A stretch of 5,024 bases of DNA. Origin: an uncultured Rubrobacteraceae bacterium (lineage in GTDB: Bacteria; Actinomycetota; Rubrobacteria; Rubrobacterales; Rubrobacteraceae). Positions 1 to 4,781 of this stretch are shown in pieces. Made by a program: the position numbers and the translations under genes. Location: NCBI GenBank assembly GCA_902805985.1, contig CADCUW010000333.1, forward strand, positions 1 through 5,024, written 5' to 3'. Below the pieces are notes generated by a model. The model was not told where the DNA came from, ran no database searches, and was given only the letters and a program-made list of their open reading frames with translations. Numbering within the stretch: the stretch's first letter is position 1; every line of letters starts with the position of its first letter.

Positions 1-133
1 CTGTCTGATAAATGGCTGGAGGGCGTTCCGGGCCCGCGTTTCGGTGGCGAGCAACGGCGATCGGGTGCGTGTTCGGCCCCTCTGAGCCGCTTTTTGGGTC
101 CCGCTTCGGGGCCTATCTCGATTTATCGGACAG
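1..133. repeat. 133-bp segment bounded by a 13-bp inverted repeat (possible small mobile element or IS end)
   Basis: CTGTCTGATAAAT at 1-13 is the reverse complement of ATTTATCGGACAG at 121-133 apart from one base (12 of 13 match). AT-rich ends of this kind on GC-rich DNA resemble transposon terminal repeats. The enclosed 107 bases show no recognisable protein, and the repeat does not extend usefully inward. The right arm ends about 50 bases before the SDR homology starts, so this insertion may be what removed that gene's 5' end. The left edge coincides with the window edge, so no target-site duplication can be tested and a larger element cannot be excluded. Confidence 0.4.
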
Positions 134-180
134 TCTCTCCGCGCACGCGGGTGAATAGGAGAAGGGTCGGGCTACCCGCC

Positions 181-841
181 CCGGCGGGGGTCACCGTGTG
201 GTTGGGAAGTCGCGACCAGGAGCGCGGCGAATCGGCGGCGAAGGACCTTGCCGATGAGGGAGACGTTCGTTTCGTTGGCCTCGACGTGACCGACGAACAA
301 AGCGTCGGGGCCGCCGCGGCGCGCGTCGGCGACGAGACCGGTGCGCTGGACGTGCTGGTCAACAACGCGGGGGTGGCGATCGCCGAAGGCGAAGCCCTTC
401 CCAGCACCGTGCGGCCGGAGACGATCCAACGCGCGTTCGACGTGAACTTCTACGGGGCGCTGCGCGTCACGCAGGCGTTCTTGCCGCTCGTGCGGACGGC
501 GCGGGCCGGTCGCATCGTGAACGTGAGCAGCACCCTGGGGTCGATCACGACGCTGGTGTCTCCGGCAAACCCTTTTGGACATGGACGGTTCCCGATCTTC
601 GCTTATCCCGCGTCGAAGACCCTCCTCAACGCGCTCACCGGATGGCTGGCCGTCGAACTCAAGGACACGCCGATAAAGGTCAAACTCGGTGTGCCCCGGG
701 TCCAACTCCACGGATATGGTCAACAACCAGGGAGCGCAGCATCCATCGGAGGGCGCGAAGGTCGCCGTGCGCGCGGCCACGCTCGAGGCGGACGGTCCTA
801 GTGGCAGCTTCTTCGACGTGAACGGCCCCGTGGGCTGGTGA
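181..841 (+). pseudogene. short-chain dehydrogenase/reductase (SDR), 5'-truncated and frameshifted
   Basis: This is the remnant of a classical NAD(P)-dependent SDR oxidoreductase. Visible family landmarks are GVTVWLGSRD at the start of the homology (consistent with the second strand of the Rossmann fold and an NADP-type SRD), VNNAGV (NNAG motif, codons from 361), the IVNVSS serine strand, and AYPASK with the catalytic Tyr and Lys (YxxxK, 604-618). The glycine-rich TGxxxGIG motif and first strand are absent in every plus frame upstream, so roughly 25-30 residues are missing. After TPIKV the frame breaks. Removing one A from the AAA at 682-684 restores VNSVCPG, STDMVNN, GAQHPSEGAKVAVRAATL and SGSFFDVNGPVGW, followed by TGA at 839-841, a typical SDR C-terminus. 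The gene therefore carries two lesions. Unlike the genes further right it rarely uses AGG or ATA, which hints at a different origin. The substrate cannot be told. Confidence 0.85.
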
Positions 842-895
842 CCGTCAGACTGCGGCCCGTCGGCGTCGGCAAGGTCGGGTACTGGTGCCGCATCG

Positions 896-1290
896 AGCAA
901 CCTCCGCCTTCTTGATCGTCTCGGTCTTGGTGACGACTTCTCGCAGCTCTGGGTCGGTCGTGGCGTGCCGGTTCCGCCGGGCGGTGTAGCGGCGGATCAT
1001 GCCGGCTTGCCCGGCGTTGTTCGCCGTCGCCCGGTCCCCGACGCGGGTGTCGGTCTTGGTCGACGGGTGAGGGCCGAAGTTGTCGAGCACGATCGCGATC
1101 CGGACCTCGGGCGGGTGCAGGCCGCGCGGGTAGCGCACGAAGGCCAGGAACTCGGTGCGGCTCTTGCGCTTGGTGACGTGCCCGTAGAGCCGGTCGGTGC
1201 TCAGGTCGTAGTCGCCATCGGGTGTCGGCTCCCGTTCGGGGGGTGGTAGGTCGCGCGGCGGGTCCGGCGGCGGGGCGCGTCGGTGTTGGG
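896..1290 (-). pseudogene. IS630-family transposase remnant with internal deletion and frameshift
   Basis: Read on the minus strand, this is a piece of the DDE catalytic domain of an IS630-family transposase. An upstream fragment (about 1275-1216) reads RRTRRATYHPPNGSRHPMA in one frame. The homology then moves to another frame near 1210-1215 and continues as YDLSTDRLYGHV, SRTEFLAFVRY and HPPEVRIAIVLDNFGPH, where the D of LDN is the second catalytic aspartate. After VGDRATANN (near 1016) the sequence jumps directly to MIRRYTARRNRHA. In the family, as I recall it, these segments are separated by about 35-40 residues containing YTPTNSSWLNRIEAQF with the third catalytic acid. That stretch is deleted in frame. 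Homology fades after TIKKAEVA near 896. The N-terminal helix-turn-helix part and both IS ends are not recognisable. The element cannot be active. Confidence 0.82.
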
Positions 1291-1569
1291 GTAGCGGGAG
1301 CAGACGGGTAATCGGCGGCGGCCTTCGTCTTCCTCGACGACTCGCCACGGCGCGAAAGCCGGGCCGGTTCGGATCGGTGGTGGCCGTTCCCGAAGCCCTC
1401 GTACCGGTATCGGGACCCGGTCACGGCCTCCGACGAAGCGGGAACCCGCCGGCATGAGCACGGTCGCCGGTACCCCGAACACGAGGTCGTTGGAATTTGC
1501 CCGTCTACTACCGCTACCCCGGTTCGGGGACGGGGTCGTCTTCGCGCCTCGCTAAGGGGCGACACCGGG
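1291..1569. other. intergenic stretch without a recognisable gene
   Basis: No frame on either strand gives a protein I recognise; open frames here look like by-products of high GC. It may be the rest of the decayed transposon. The only structure seen is CCCCGAAC at 1473-1480, which is complementary to GTTCGGGG at 1522-1529. The latter also closes a small local hairpin with CCCCG at 1517-1521. An AAGGGG at 1554-1559 is a possible ribosome-binding site for the exonuclease gene. Confidence 0.5.
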
Positions 1570-2205
1570 GTGGCCCTGGTGCTCCCACCGTGCGAAGATG
1601 GGGGAAGGATGGGAAGCTCGAGCGGGACACGAACGGAGGCTGCTTCCAGGGCCCCTGCCGCGCGGATAGGCGGCCGCGAGGACGCCGTCCGGTGGGCGCG
1701 CTCCCTCCTTTCTGAAGGCGACTTCGTGGTCCTGGACTCCGAAACCACGGGCCTCGGCACCCCCGTGGACTTCGTCGAGGTCGGCGTCGTGTCTTGGCGG
1801 GGAGAGGCCCTCTTCGACTCGCCGATAAGGCCCTCGTGCCCCATAGAGCCAGGCGCGTCCCGCGTCCACGGCCACACCGCGAAGAGCCTCATTGGCGAGA
1901 GGCCGTTTGTCGAGGTATACCCGGAGCTGCTGGAGGCGCTGTGGGACAAGCGGGTGGTGGTCTACAACGCCCCCTACGACCGCAGGGTGTGGGACGCGGC
2001 CGTGGGGCGCCTGGGGGCGCGGGGGGCGCTCGCCGGGGAGCTCCCGCCCTGGGAGTGCGCGATGCGCGCGTTCGCGGCCTACGTGGGCGAGCGTTCCAAG
2101 AGGGGCGGCCACAGAAACCAGAAGCTGGTGGGCGGCGACCACACGGCCATCGGGGACGCCCGGGCCACGCTTCGCCTTATAGAGCGGATGGCCGAAGGTG
2201 CTTGA
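1570..2205 (+). CDS. DnaQ-like DEDDh 3'-5' exonuclease
   Basis: Predicted cytoplasmic metal-dependent 3'-5' exonuclease of the DnaQ/RNase T superfamily. The three exonuclease motifs are present in order: ExoI VVLDSETTGL (D56, E58), ExoII YNAPYDRRVW (D137), and ExoIII GGDHTAIGDARATL (H191, D196). The HxAxxD form of ExoIII places it in the DEDDh branch. IEPGASRVHGHT (about 92-103) matches the conserved segment after the first strands. At about 211 residues it is a single-domain protein, with neither a polymerase nor a helicase domain attached. The first 35 or so residues are low-complexity, so the start is uncertain. GTG 1570 has AAGGGG ten bases upstream. ATG 1609 is the next good candidate but has its purine-rich stretch directly abutting it. 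AGG and ATA codons match the genes to the right, unlike the left-hand pseudogenes. The role could be DNA repair, RNA trimming or a function tied to a mobile element; the sequence does not decide. Confidence 0.9.
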   Translation: MALVLPPCEDGGRMGSSSGTRTEAASRAPAARIGGREDAVRWARSLLSEGDFVVLDSETTGLGTPVDFVEVGVVSWRGEALFDSPIRPSCPIEPGASRVHGHTAKSLIGERPFVEVYPELLEALWDKRVVVYNAPYDRRVWDAAVGRLGARGALAGELPPWECAMRAFAAYVGERSKRGGHRNQKLVGGDHTAIGDARATLRLIERMAEGA

Positions 2206-2262
2206 TCGGGCGGTAAACCGGCGGGAAGTCGGTGGTAGCTGGCCGCATGGTCGCCGAGGCGT

Positions 2263-2298
2263 CCCCGTCGAAACCGACGGGGCGGATCGAACCGCCCC
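2263..2298 (+). promoter_or_regulatory. two mutually exclusive hairpins (attenuator-like)
   Basis: Hairpin A is CCCCGTCG (2263-2270), loop AAAC, CGACGGGG (2275-2282): eight perfect pairs. Hairpin B is GGGGCGG (2279-2285), loop ATCGAA, CCGCCCC (2292-2298): seven perfect pairs. The bases 2279-2282 belong to both stems, so only one can form at a time. CCCC at 2295-2298 could also pair with GGGG at 2309-2312, adding a third competitor. This is the geometry of a switch. No ligand or regulator can be named. Confidence 0.4.
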
Positions 2299-2368
2299 GG
2301 ATCCCCGTGGGGCCCTCCGACCCTGGACACCACGGCAGGAGGGGCGCGAGTTCTAGGTGGTCCCGATC

Positions 2369-2407
2369 GGCGGGTTTGGTAGATCGGTTTGGGGTACCGC
2401 CCTTTTT
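2369..2407 (+). terminator. possible intrinsic terminator or attenuator
   Basis: GGCGG at 2369-2373 can pair with CCGCC at 2397-2401, followed by C and then TTTTT at 2403-2407. The stem is only five pairs and the loop is 23 bases, so this is weak by itself. However, a run of five T after a GC stem is uncommon in this sequence. It would end transcription from the exonuclease gene or attenuate the pair downstream. Confidence 0.3.
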
Positions 2408-2410
2408 GCT

Positions 2411-2416
2411 GGGAGG
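2411..2416 (+). promoter_or_regulatory. Shine-Dalgarno sequence of the putative leader ORF
   Basis: GGGAGG lies six bases before the GTG at 2423. It is the best ribosome-binding site upstream of the DUF4258 gene, yet it is too far from GTG 2461 to serve that start directly. GGAGG (2412-2416) can pair with CCTCC at 2440-2444, so it may be masked. Confidence 0.45.
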
Positions 2417-2422
2417 CCCGGT

Positions 2423-2464
2423 GTGAAGCCGGACCCCTGCCTCCTCCGGGGATCCGGGCGGTGA
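2423..2464 (+). CDS. putative 13-codon leader peptide overlapping the DUF4258 start
   Basis: GTG at 2423 opens a 13-codon frame reading MKPDPCLLRGSGR and ends at TGA 2462-2464. It follows a good Shine-Dalgarno sequence by six bases. Its stop overlaps the GTG start of the DUF4258 gene at 2461 in a GTGA arrangement typical of translational coupling. The peptide has no recognisable domain. Its proposed role is for the translating ribosome to open the hairpin at 2429-2457 that hides the weak GGGGA site of the next gene. Frames this short arise easily by chance in GC-rich DNA, so this is a hypothesis. Confidence 0.3.
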   Translation: MKPDPCLLRGSGR

Positions 2465-2775
2465 GTATCGAGGACCTCATCCGGTCGATCGGGGAGGGCA
2501 AGATCCTCATCACAGACCACGCCGACGAAGAGGCCGAGACCGACGGCCTGTCTTTCGACGAGGTCTACTTCTCGGTGGTGCACGGCGAGATCATCGAAGA
2601 GTACCCCACGGACAAACCCTACCCCAGCTGCCTGGTGTACGGGGATACCTTCGCGGGCGACCCGGTGCATAGCGTTTGGGCCCACAACGAGGCGAGCGGC
2701 TTCGGGGTTATTATTACCGTGTACAGACCCGACCCGGCACGGTGGGAGCCGGGCTGGAAGACCAGGAGAAGATAA
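2461..2775 (+). CDS. DUF4258 domain protein, probable toxin of a toxin-antitoxin pair
   Basis: This 104-residue protein has the DUF4258 layout. A helical start SIEDLIRSIGEGKILITDHA carries a conserved-looking His20. A helix-strand part SFDEVYFSVVHGEIIEEYP (31-49) follows, then PSCLVYGDTFAGDPVHSVW with His70, then a final strand VIITVYRPDPARWEPGW (83-99). The VYRPDP ending is typical of the family. The family is small and cytoplasmic and, from memory, is often encoded next to YgiT-type zinc-finger proteins; I believe it is related to RelE/MqsR-like RNase folds. RNase activity is inferred, not shown. GTG 2461 is chosen because homology begins right after it and the leader stop overlaps it. An in-frame TTG at 2389 would add 24 unrelated residues. 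The nearest ribosome site is the weak GGGGA at 2448-2452. The zinc-finger gene starts one base after the stop codon. Confidence 0.83.
   Translation: MSIEDLIRSIGEGKILITDHADEEAETDGLSFDEVYFSVVHGEIIEEYPTDKPYPSCLVYGDTFAGDPVHSVWAHNEASGFGVIITVYRPDPARWEPGWKTRRR
2764..2769 (+). promoter_or_regulatory. ribosome-binding site of the zinc-finger gene, inside the DUF4258 gene
   Basis: AGGAGA lies seven bases before GTG 2777 and overlaps the last codons of the DUF4258 gene. It fixes the zinc-finger start and is much stronger than the upstream gene's own site. This is consistent with an antitoxin being made in excess of its toxin. Confidence 0.7.
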
Positions 2776-2776
2776 G

Positions 2777-3046
2777 GTGGCTCTGGAGAGAAGGTTCAAA
2801 GAGGCGTTCGCGCTGTGCCCGGTTTGCGGCGGGGAGCTCGCGGAGAAGCGGGTCGAAAAGCTGCTCCGGGGCGGCACCGACACCGCCCATCTGGAGATCG
2901 ACGCCCTGGTGTGCCGGCGCTGCGGGGAGAGGTTCTACCCCGAAGAGACGGTCAGGCGCTTCGAGAAGATCCGCGGCAAGCTTTCGCGCGAGGAGACAGA
3001 CGATCTCACCCTGGTCGGCAGCTCCTACGAAGCGCCGGGCGACTGA
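2777..3046 (+). CDS. YgiT/MqsA-type zinc-finger protein, probable antitoxin
   Basis: This 89-residue protein has two CxxC knuckles: CPVCGG (C14, C17) and CRRCGERFYPEE (C46, C49). They are separated by the GG.(7)VEKLL and EIDALV strands usual for the YgiT-type zinc finger that forms the N-terminal domain of MqsA antitoxins. The four cysteines should hold one structural zinc. The C-terminal helix-turn-helix domain of classical MqsA is absent; only an Arg/Glu-rich helix (RRFEKIRGKLSREE, about 60-73) and a short tail follow. It may therefore neutralise its partner without being a strong repressor itself, although direct DNA binding cannot be excluded. It lies one base after the DUF4258 gene in the same operon. 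GTG 2777 is supported by the preceding AGGAGA. Toxin-first order resembles mqsRA and higBA. Confidence 0.85.
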   Translation: MALERRFKEAFALCPVCGGELAEKRVEKLLRGGTDTAHLEIDALVCRRCGERFYPEETVRRFEKIRGKLSREETDDLTLVGSSYEAPGD

Positions 3047-3048
3047 AC

Positions 3049-3109
3049 AGGCCACCGAGCAGGCTTTGTGCAGGAATTTCGCGCCGTGACCGCACGCGCC
3101 TCGTGGCCT
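3049..3109 (+). other. possible structured RNA or 3' stem after the toxin-antitoxin pair
   Basis: Starting three bases after the zinc-finger stop codon, AGGCCAC plus GAG (3049-3055, 3057-3059, one bulged C) can pair with CTC plus GTGGCCT (3100-3109). Just inside, GCGC plus GTG (3081-3084, 3086-3088, one bulged C) pairs with CAC plus GCGC (3093-3099) around the loop ACCG. The inner helix abuts the outer one at 3099/3100, so they could stack. No T-run follows, so it is not a standard intrinsic terminator. It could protect the mRNA 3' end, be a small RNA, or be chance. Confidence 0.3.
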
Positions 3110-3120
3110 CGGATCGCTGA

Positions 3121-3213
3121 ATAATCTAACACACCAAACCGTCCCTCCTCGCTTCTTCGAGGGTAACCTCCCATACCTAAGCGGAAAGCGCGCCCTATTC
3201 CGTGTAAGATTAT
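3121..3213. repeat. AT-rich interval bounded by a 12-bp inverted repeat, upstream of the recombinase
   Basis: ATAATCTAACAC at 3121-3132 and GTGTAAGATTAT at 3202-3213 are inverted copies with one mismatch, 69 bases apart. They sit in the most AT-rich part of the window, directly before a tyrosine recombinase gene. The spacing is too wide for the two half-sites of one crossover core, which usually lie 5-8 bases apart. They could be recombinase or accessory-protein arm sites, an operator bound by a looping regulator, or two oppositely facing promoter elements, since each arm contains a -10-like AGATTAT. Between them, CCTCG (3147-3151) and CGAGG (3158-3162) form a small hairpin. Confidence 0.45.
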
Positions 3214-3240
3214 AGCGGTAAGCTGCTGACGAGCTTTCGA

Positions 3241-3248
3241 GGGGAGGA
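3241..3248 (+). promoter_or_regulatory. ribosome-binding site of the tyrosine recombinase
   Basis: GGGGAGGA ends six bases before GTG 3255, an ideal spacing, and decides this start over later in-frame codons. Confidence 0.75.
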
Positions 3249-3254
3249 CGGGCC

Positions 3255-4349
3255 GTGGCCGAGGCAGAAACGGGAACCGTCGGGACGGCCATCGGGACGG
3301 AGGACGCCGCGGGGGCGCCCGCGGGGGCGCCCGCGGGCGGGGGTGGCCTCTACCTCGGGGACGCGATCGACTTCTTCTTGAACGCCAAGCGCGCCGGCGG
3401 CAGGAGCGAGAGGACGATCGACGACTACCGCAAGAAGCTCGGGCTCTTCCAGCGCTGGGCCGCGGCCCGGCTCGGCGGCGAGGACGCGGTGGACGCAGTC
3501 TGTATGGATATAGGCCCAGACGAGGTCGAGGCCTACGTCGTCCACCTCCGGGACGGGCGCGGCATGGCCGACTCCTCGAGGAAGAACCACCTGGCCGTCC
3601 TCAAGAGCTTCTTCGAGACGCTGCGCAGGAGGCATAAGGTCGGCAACCCCTTCGAGGACCTAGACGAGGTGCGCTTCCGCCAGAGGGCTCCCAAGCGCAG
3701 CTACCTCACAAAGCGCGAGGCGGAGATGCTCCTCTCCCCCATCGCTCAGCAAGCAACGGATGAGGCAAAAACGGCGGGCGAGGCGGACGGCGGGGCCGCC
3801 GACCCTAAGGTCGCGGAGAAGCGCGCGCTGGGAAGGGCCTTGGCCGCCCGCGACCACGCGGCGTTCTCCGCGATGGTCTACGCGGGCCTGAGGATAGAGG
3901 AGACCACGGCGCTCGTCCTCGACGACCTCTCCTTCGTCCGGGGCGGAGAGGAGGTGCGGGTGGCGAGGGGCAAGGGCAACAAGGAGCGCGTCGTGCCCAT
4001 GTCCCCGAAGCTCAGGAAGTCCTTGAGGCGCTACCTGAAGCTGCGGGACGGGTTGGCCCCGGCCGGGGAGGCGCCTCCCCCCCACCTCTTCCTGAACGAG
4101 AAGGGGGCGCGGGTCACCGAGAACACCCTGAGGCGCCGGCTCTACAAGTGGGTGAGGCAGAGCCCCATAAAGAAGGCCGACCTGAAGCCCCACGACCTCA
4201 GGCGCACGTTCGGGACGTGGTACCTGCAGGACAACCCGGGGCAGGTGAGGGAGCTCGCCGAGCTCATGGGCCACTCGGACCTGTCGCAGGTTATGAAGTA
4301 CGCCCTCTCGGACGAGAAGCGCGCCCGGGCCGGGGTGGCCAGGCTCTGA
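3255..4349 (+). CDS. tyrosine recombinase / phage-type integrase (XerC/D-like)
   Basis: This 364-residue site-specific DNA recombinase is complete. A low-complexity Ala/Gly tail (about 1-31) precedes the SAM-like core-binding domain (about 32-130: YLGDAIDFFLNAKR, ERTIDDYRKKLGLFQRW, RKNHLAVLKSFFETL). The catalytic domain (about 150-364) shows every active-site residue: Arg213 in AGLRIEE, Lys240 in ARGKGNKER, His313 and Arg316 in HDLRRTFG, His340 in LMGHSDLSQ, and the nucleophile Tyr349 in MKYAL. The catalytic domain holds an extra Ala/Glu-rich segment (about 165-197) just before the Arg box that most Xer proteins lack. It has an N-terminal core-binding domain but no obvious AP2-like arm-binding domain. 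It could integrate an element, resolve multimers or invert DNA. It differs enough from canonical XerC/XerD that I would not call it the housekeeping enzyme. The upstream inverted repeat may be its target or control site. Confidence 0.93.
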   Translation: MAEAETGTVGTAIGTEDAAGAPAGAPAGGGGLYLGDAIDFFLNAKRAGGRSERTIDDYRKKLGLFQRWAAARLGGEDAVDAVCMDIGPDEVEAYVVHLRDGRGMADSSRKNHLAVLKSFFETLRRRHKVGNPFEDLDEVRFRQRAPKRSYLTKREAEMLLSPIAQQATDEAKTAGEADGGAADPKVAEKRALGRALAARDHAAFSAMVYAGLRIEETTALVLDDLSFVRGGEEVRVARGKGNKERVVPMSPKLRKSLRRYLKLRDGLAPAGEAPPPHLFLNEKGARVTENTLRRRLYKWVRQSPIKKADLKPHDLRRTFGTWYLQDNPGQVRELAELMGHSDLSQVMKYALSDEKRARAGVARL

Positions 4350-4350
4350 A

Positions 4351-4390
4351 GCGCCGCGGCCGACCCGCCGCACGACGGGTTCCGCGGGCG
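4351..4390 (+). terminator. GC-rich hairpin after the recombinase (terminator-like, no T-run)
   Basis: CCGCGG at 4354-4359 can pair with CCGCGG at 4382-4387, and the flanking bases extend this stem with a bulge. Inside, ACCCG at 4363-4367 pairs with CGGGT at 4376-4380. It starts two bases after the stop codon, where a terminator is expected. No T tract follows, so it could be a U-less terminator or an mRNA end stabiliser. Confidence 0.4.
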
Positions 4391-4781
4391 ATGCGGGAGG
4401 CCAGGAAGCCGCCCGCGCGTCCCCCATCTCGGCCCATCCCGGCCACGAGGTACAGAAATACGGGGGTATGCTACCCCTCGGAGCCCCCGCCGAGGCGCTC
4501 AGGGGCCAACCTCGCGCGAGCTAAATCGCATAGTAGGCTACCTCGCGACGTCCGGGGGTTCCGCGCGCGTCGATCCGACTCTCTTCCGAAGGCGCCGCCC
4601 GGTCGCGGGCGGGATCCGCGCCGCGAGGATCGTACTCGGGGGCTGGCCCCCTCGGGCACGGCCGGGCCCGCGGCGCACTCAGCCTCGACCCTCCCCCGCC
4701 GTTTAACCCCGGGGAAACCCGGCGCCCCGCCGGGGGTGTTACCGTGCGGTGCCGCGGCGGCGAACGGGAGGTACGCGAAGG
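4391..4781. other. long GC-rich intergenic stretch with several hairpins
   Basis: I see no protein with recognisable features in any frame and no tRNA, tmRNA or other RNA gene by its conserved motifs. Open frames across this stretch are arginine/proline-rich, as expected of non-coding GC-rich DNA. Hairpins present are: GGGGTA/TACCCC (4463-4468, 4472-4477); CGCGAG/CTCGCG (4515-4520, 4542-4547) around an AT-richer loop containing GTAGGCTAC; GGGGG/CCCCC (4638-4642, 4647-4651); and CCCGGC/GCCGGG (4718-4723, 4729-4734). TATGCT at 4467-4472 resembles a -10 box, but I find no matching -35. Confidence 0.5.
4766..4771 (+). promoter_or_regulatory. ribosome-binding site of the EEP-family gene
   Basis: GGGAGG lies ten bases before ATG 4782, slightly long but acceptable. 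The GAAGG directly abutting the ATG is too close to serve. Confidence 0.5.

Larger units (their letters stand above)
2206..2460. promoter_or_regulatory. structured leader region upstream of the DUF4258/zinc-finger pair
   Basis: This gap encodes no recognisable protein domain but is dense in potential RNA structure. Two strong hairpins (2263-2282 and 2279-2298) share the same GGGG and exclude each other. A GC stem followed by five T residues lies at 2369-2407. An imperfect direct repeat, GATCGG followed by GTTTGG or TTTGGGG, occurs at about 2365-2394. A possible leader ORF begins at 2423. I see no convincing -35/-10 promoter. The density suggests attenuation or translational control of the downstream pair, but the region is very GC-rich, so chance pairing is a real alternative. 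Confidence 0.4.

Noticed and set aside
798..1949. Long minus-strand open frame of 383 codons
   Set aside because: It runs antisense to the exonuclease and out of frame with the IS630 homology; its product is Arg/Pro/Ser-rich with no domain, a typical GC-driven shadow.
2232..2426. Possible 64-residue protein before the DUF4258 gene
   Set aside because: It has no domain and no ribosome site, and it crosses strong hairpins; the region looks regulatory, not coding.
3121..3213. dif-like Xer site
   Set aside because: A dif site has 11-base arms around a 6-base centre; here the arms are 69 bases apart.
3660..4427. Minus-strand open frame of 255 codons opposite the recombinase
   Set aside because: It mirrors the codons of a gene with a complete set of catalytic residues and has no recognisable motif.
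4350..4781. tRNA gene serving as integrase attachment site
   Set aside because: No T-loop motif of the GTTCGA type and no cloverleaf found on reading; the hairpins present do not fit tRNA arms.
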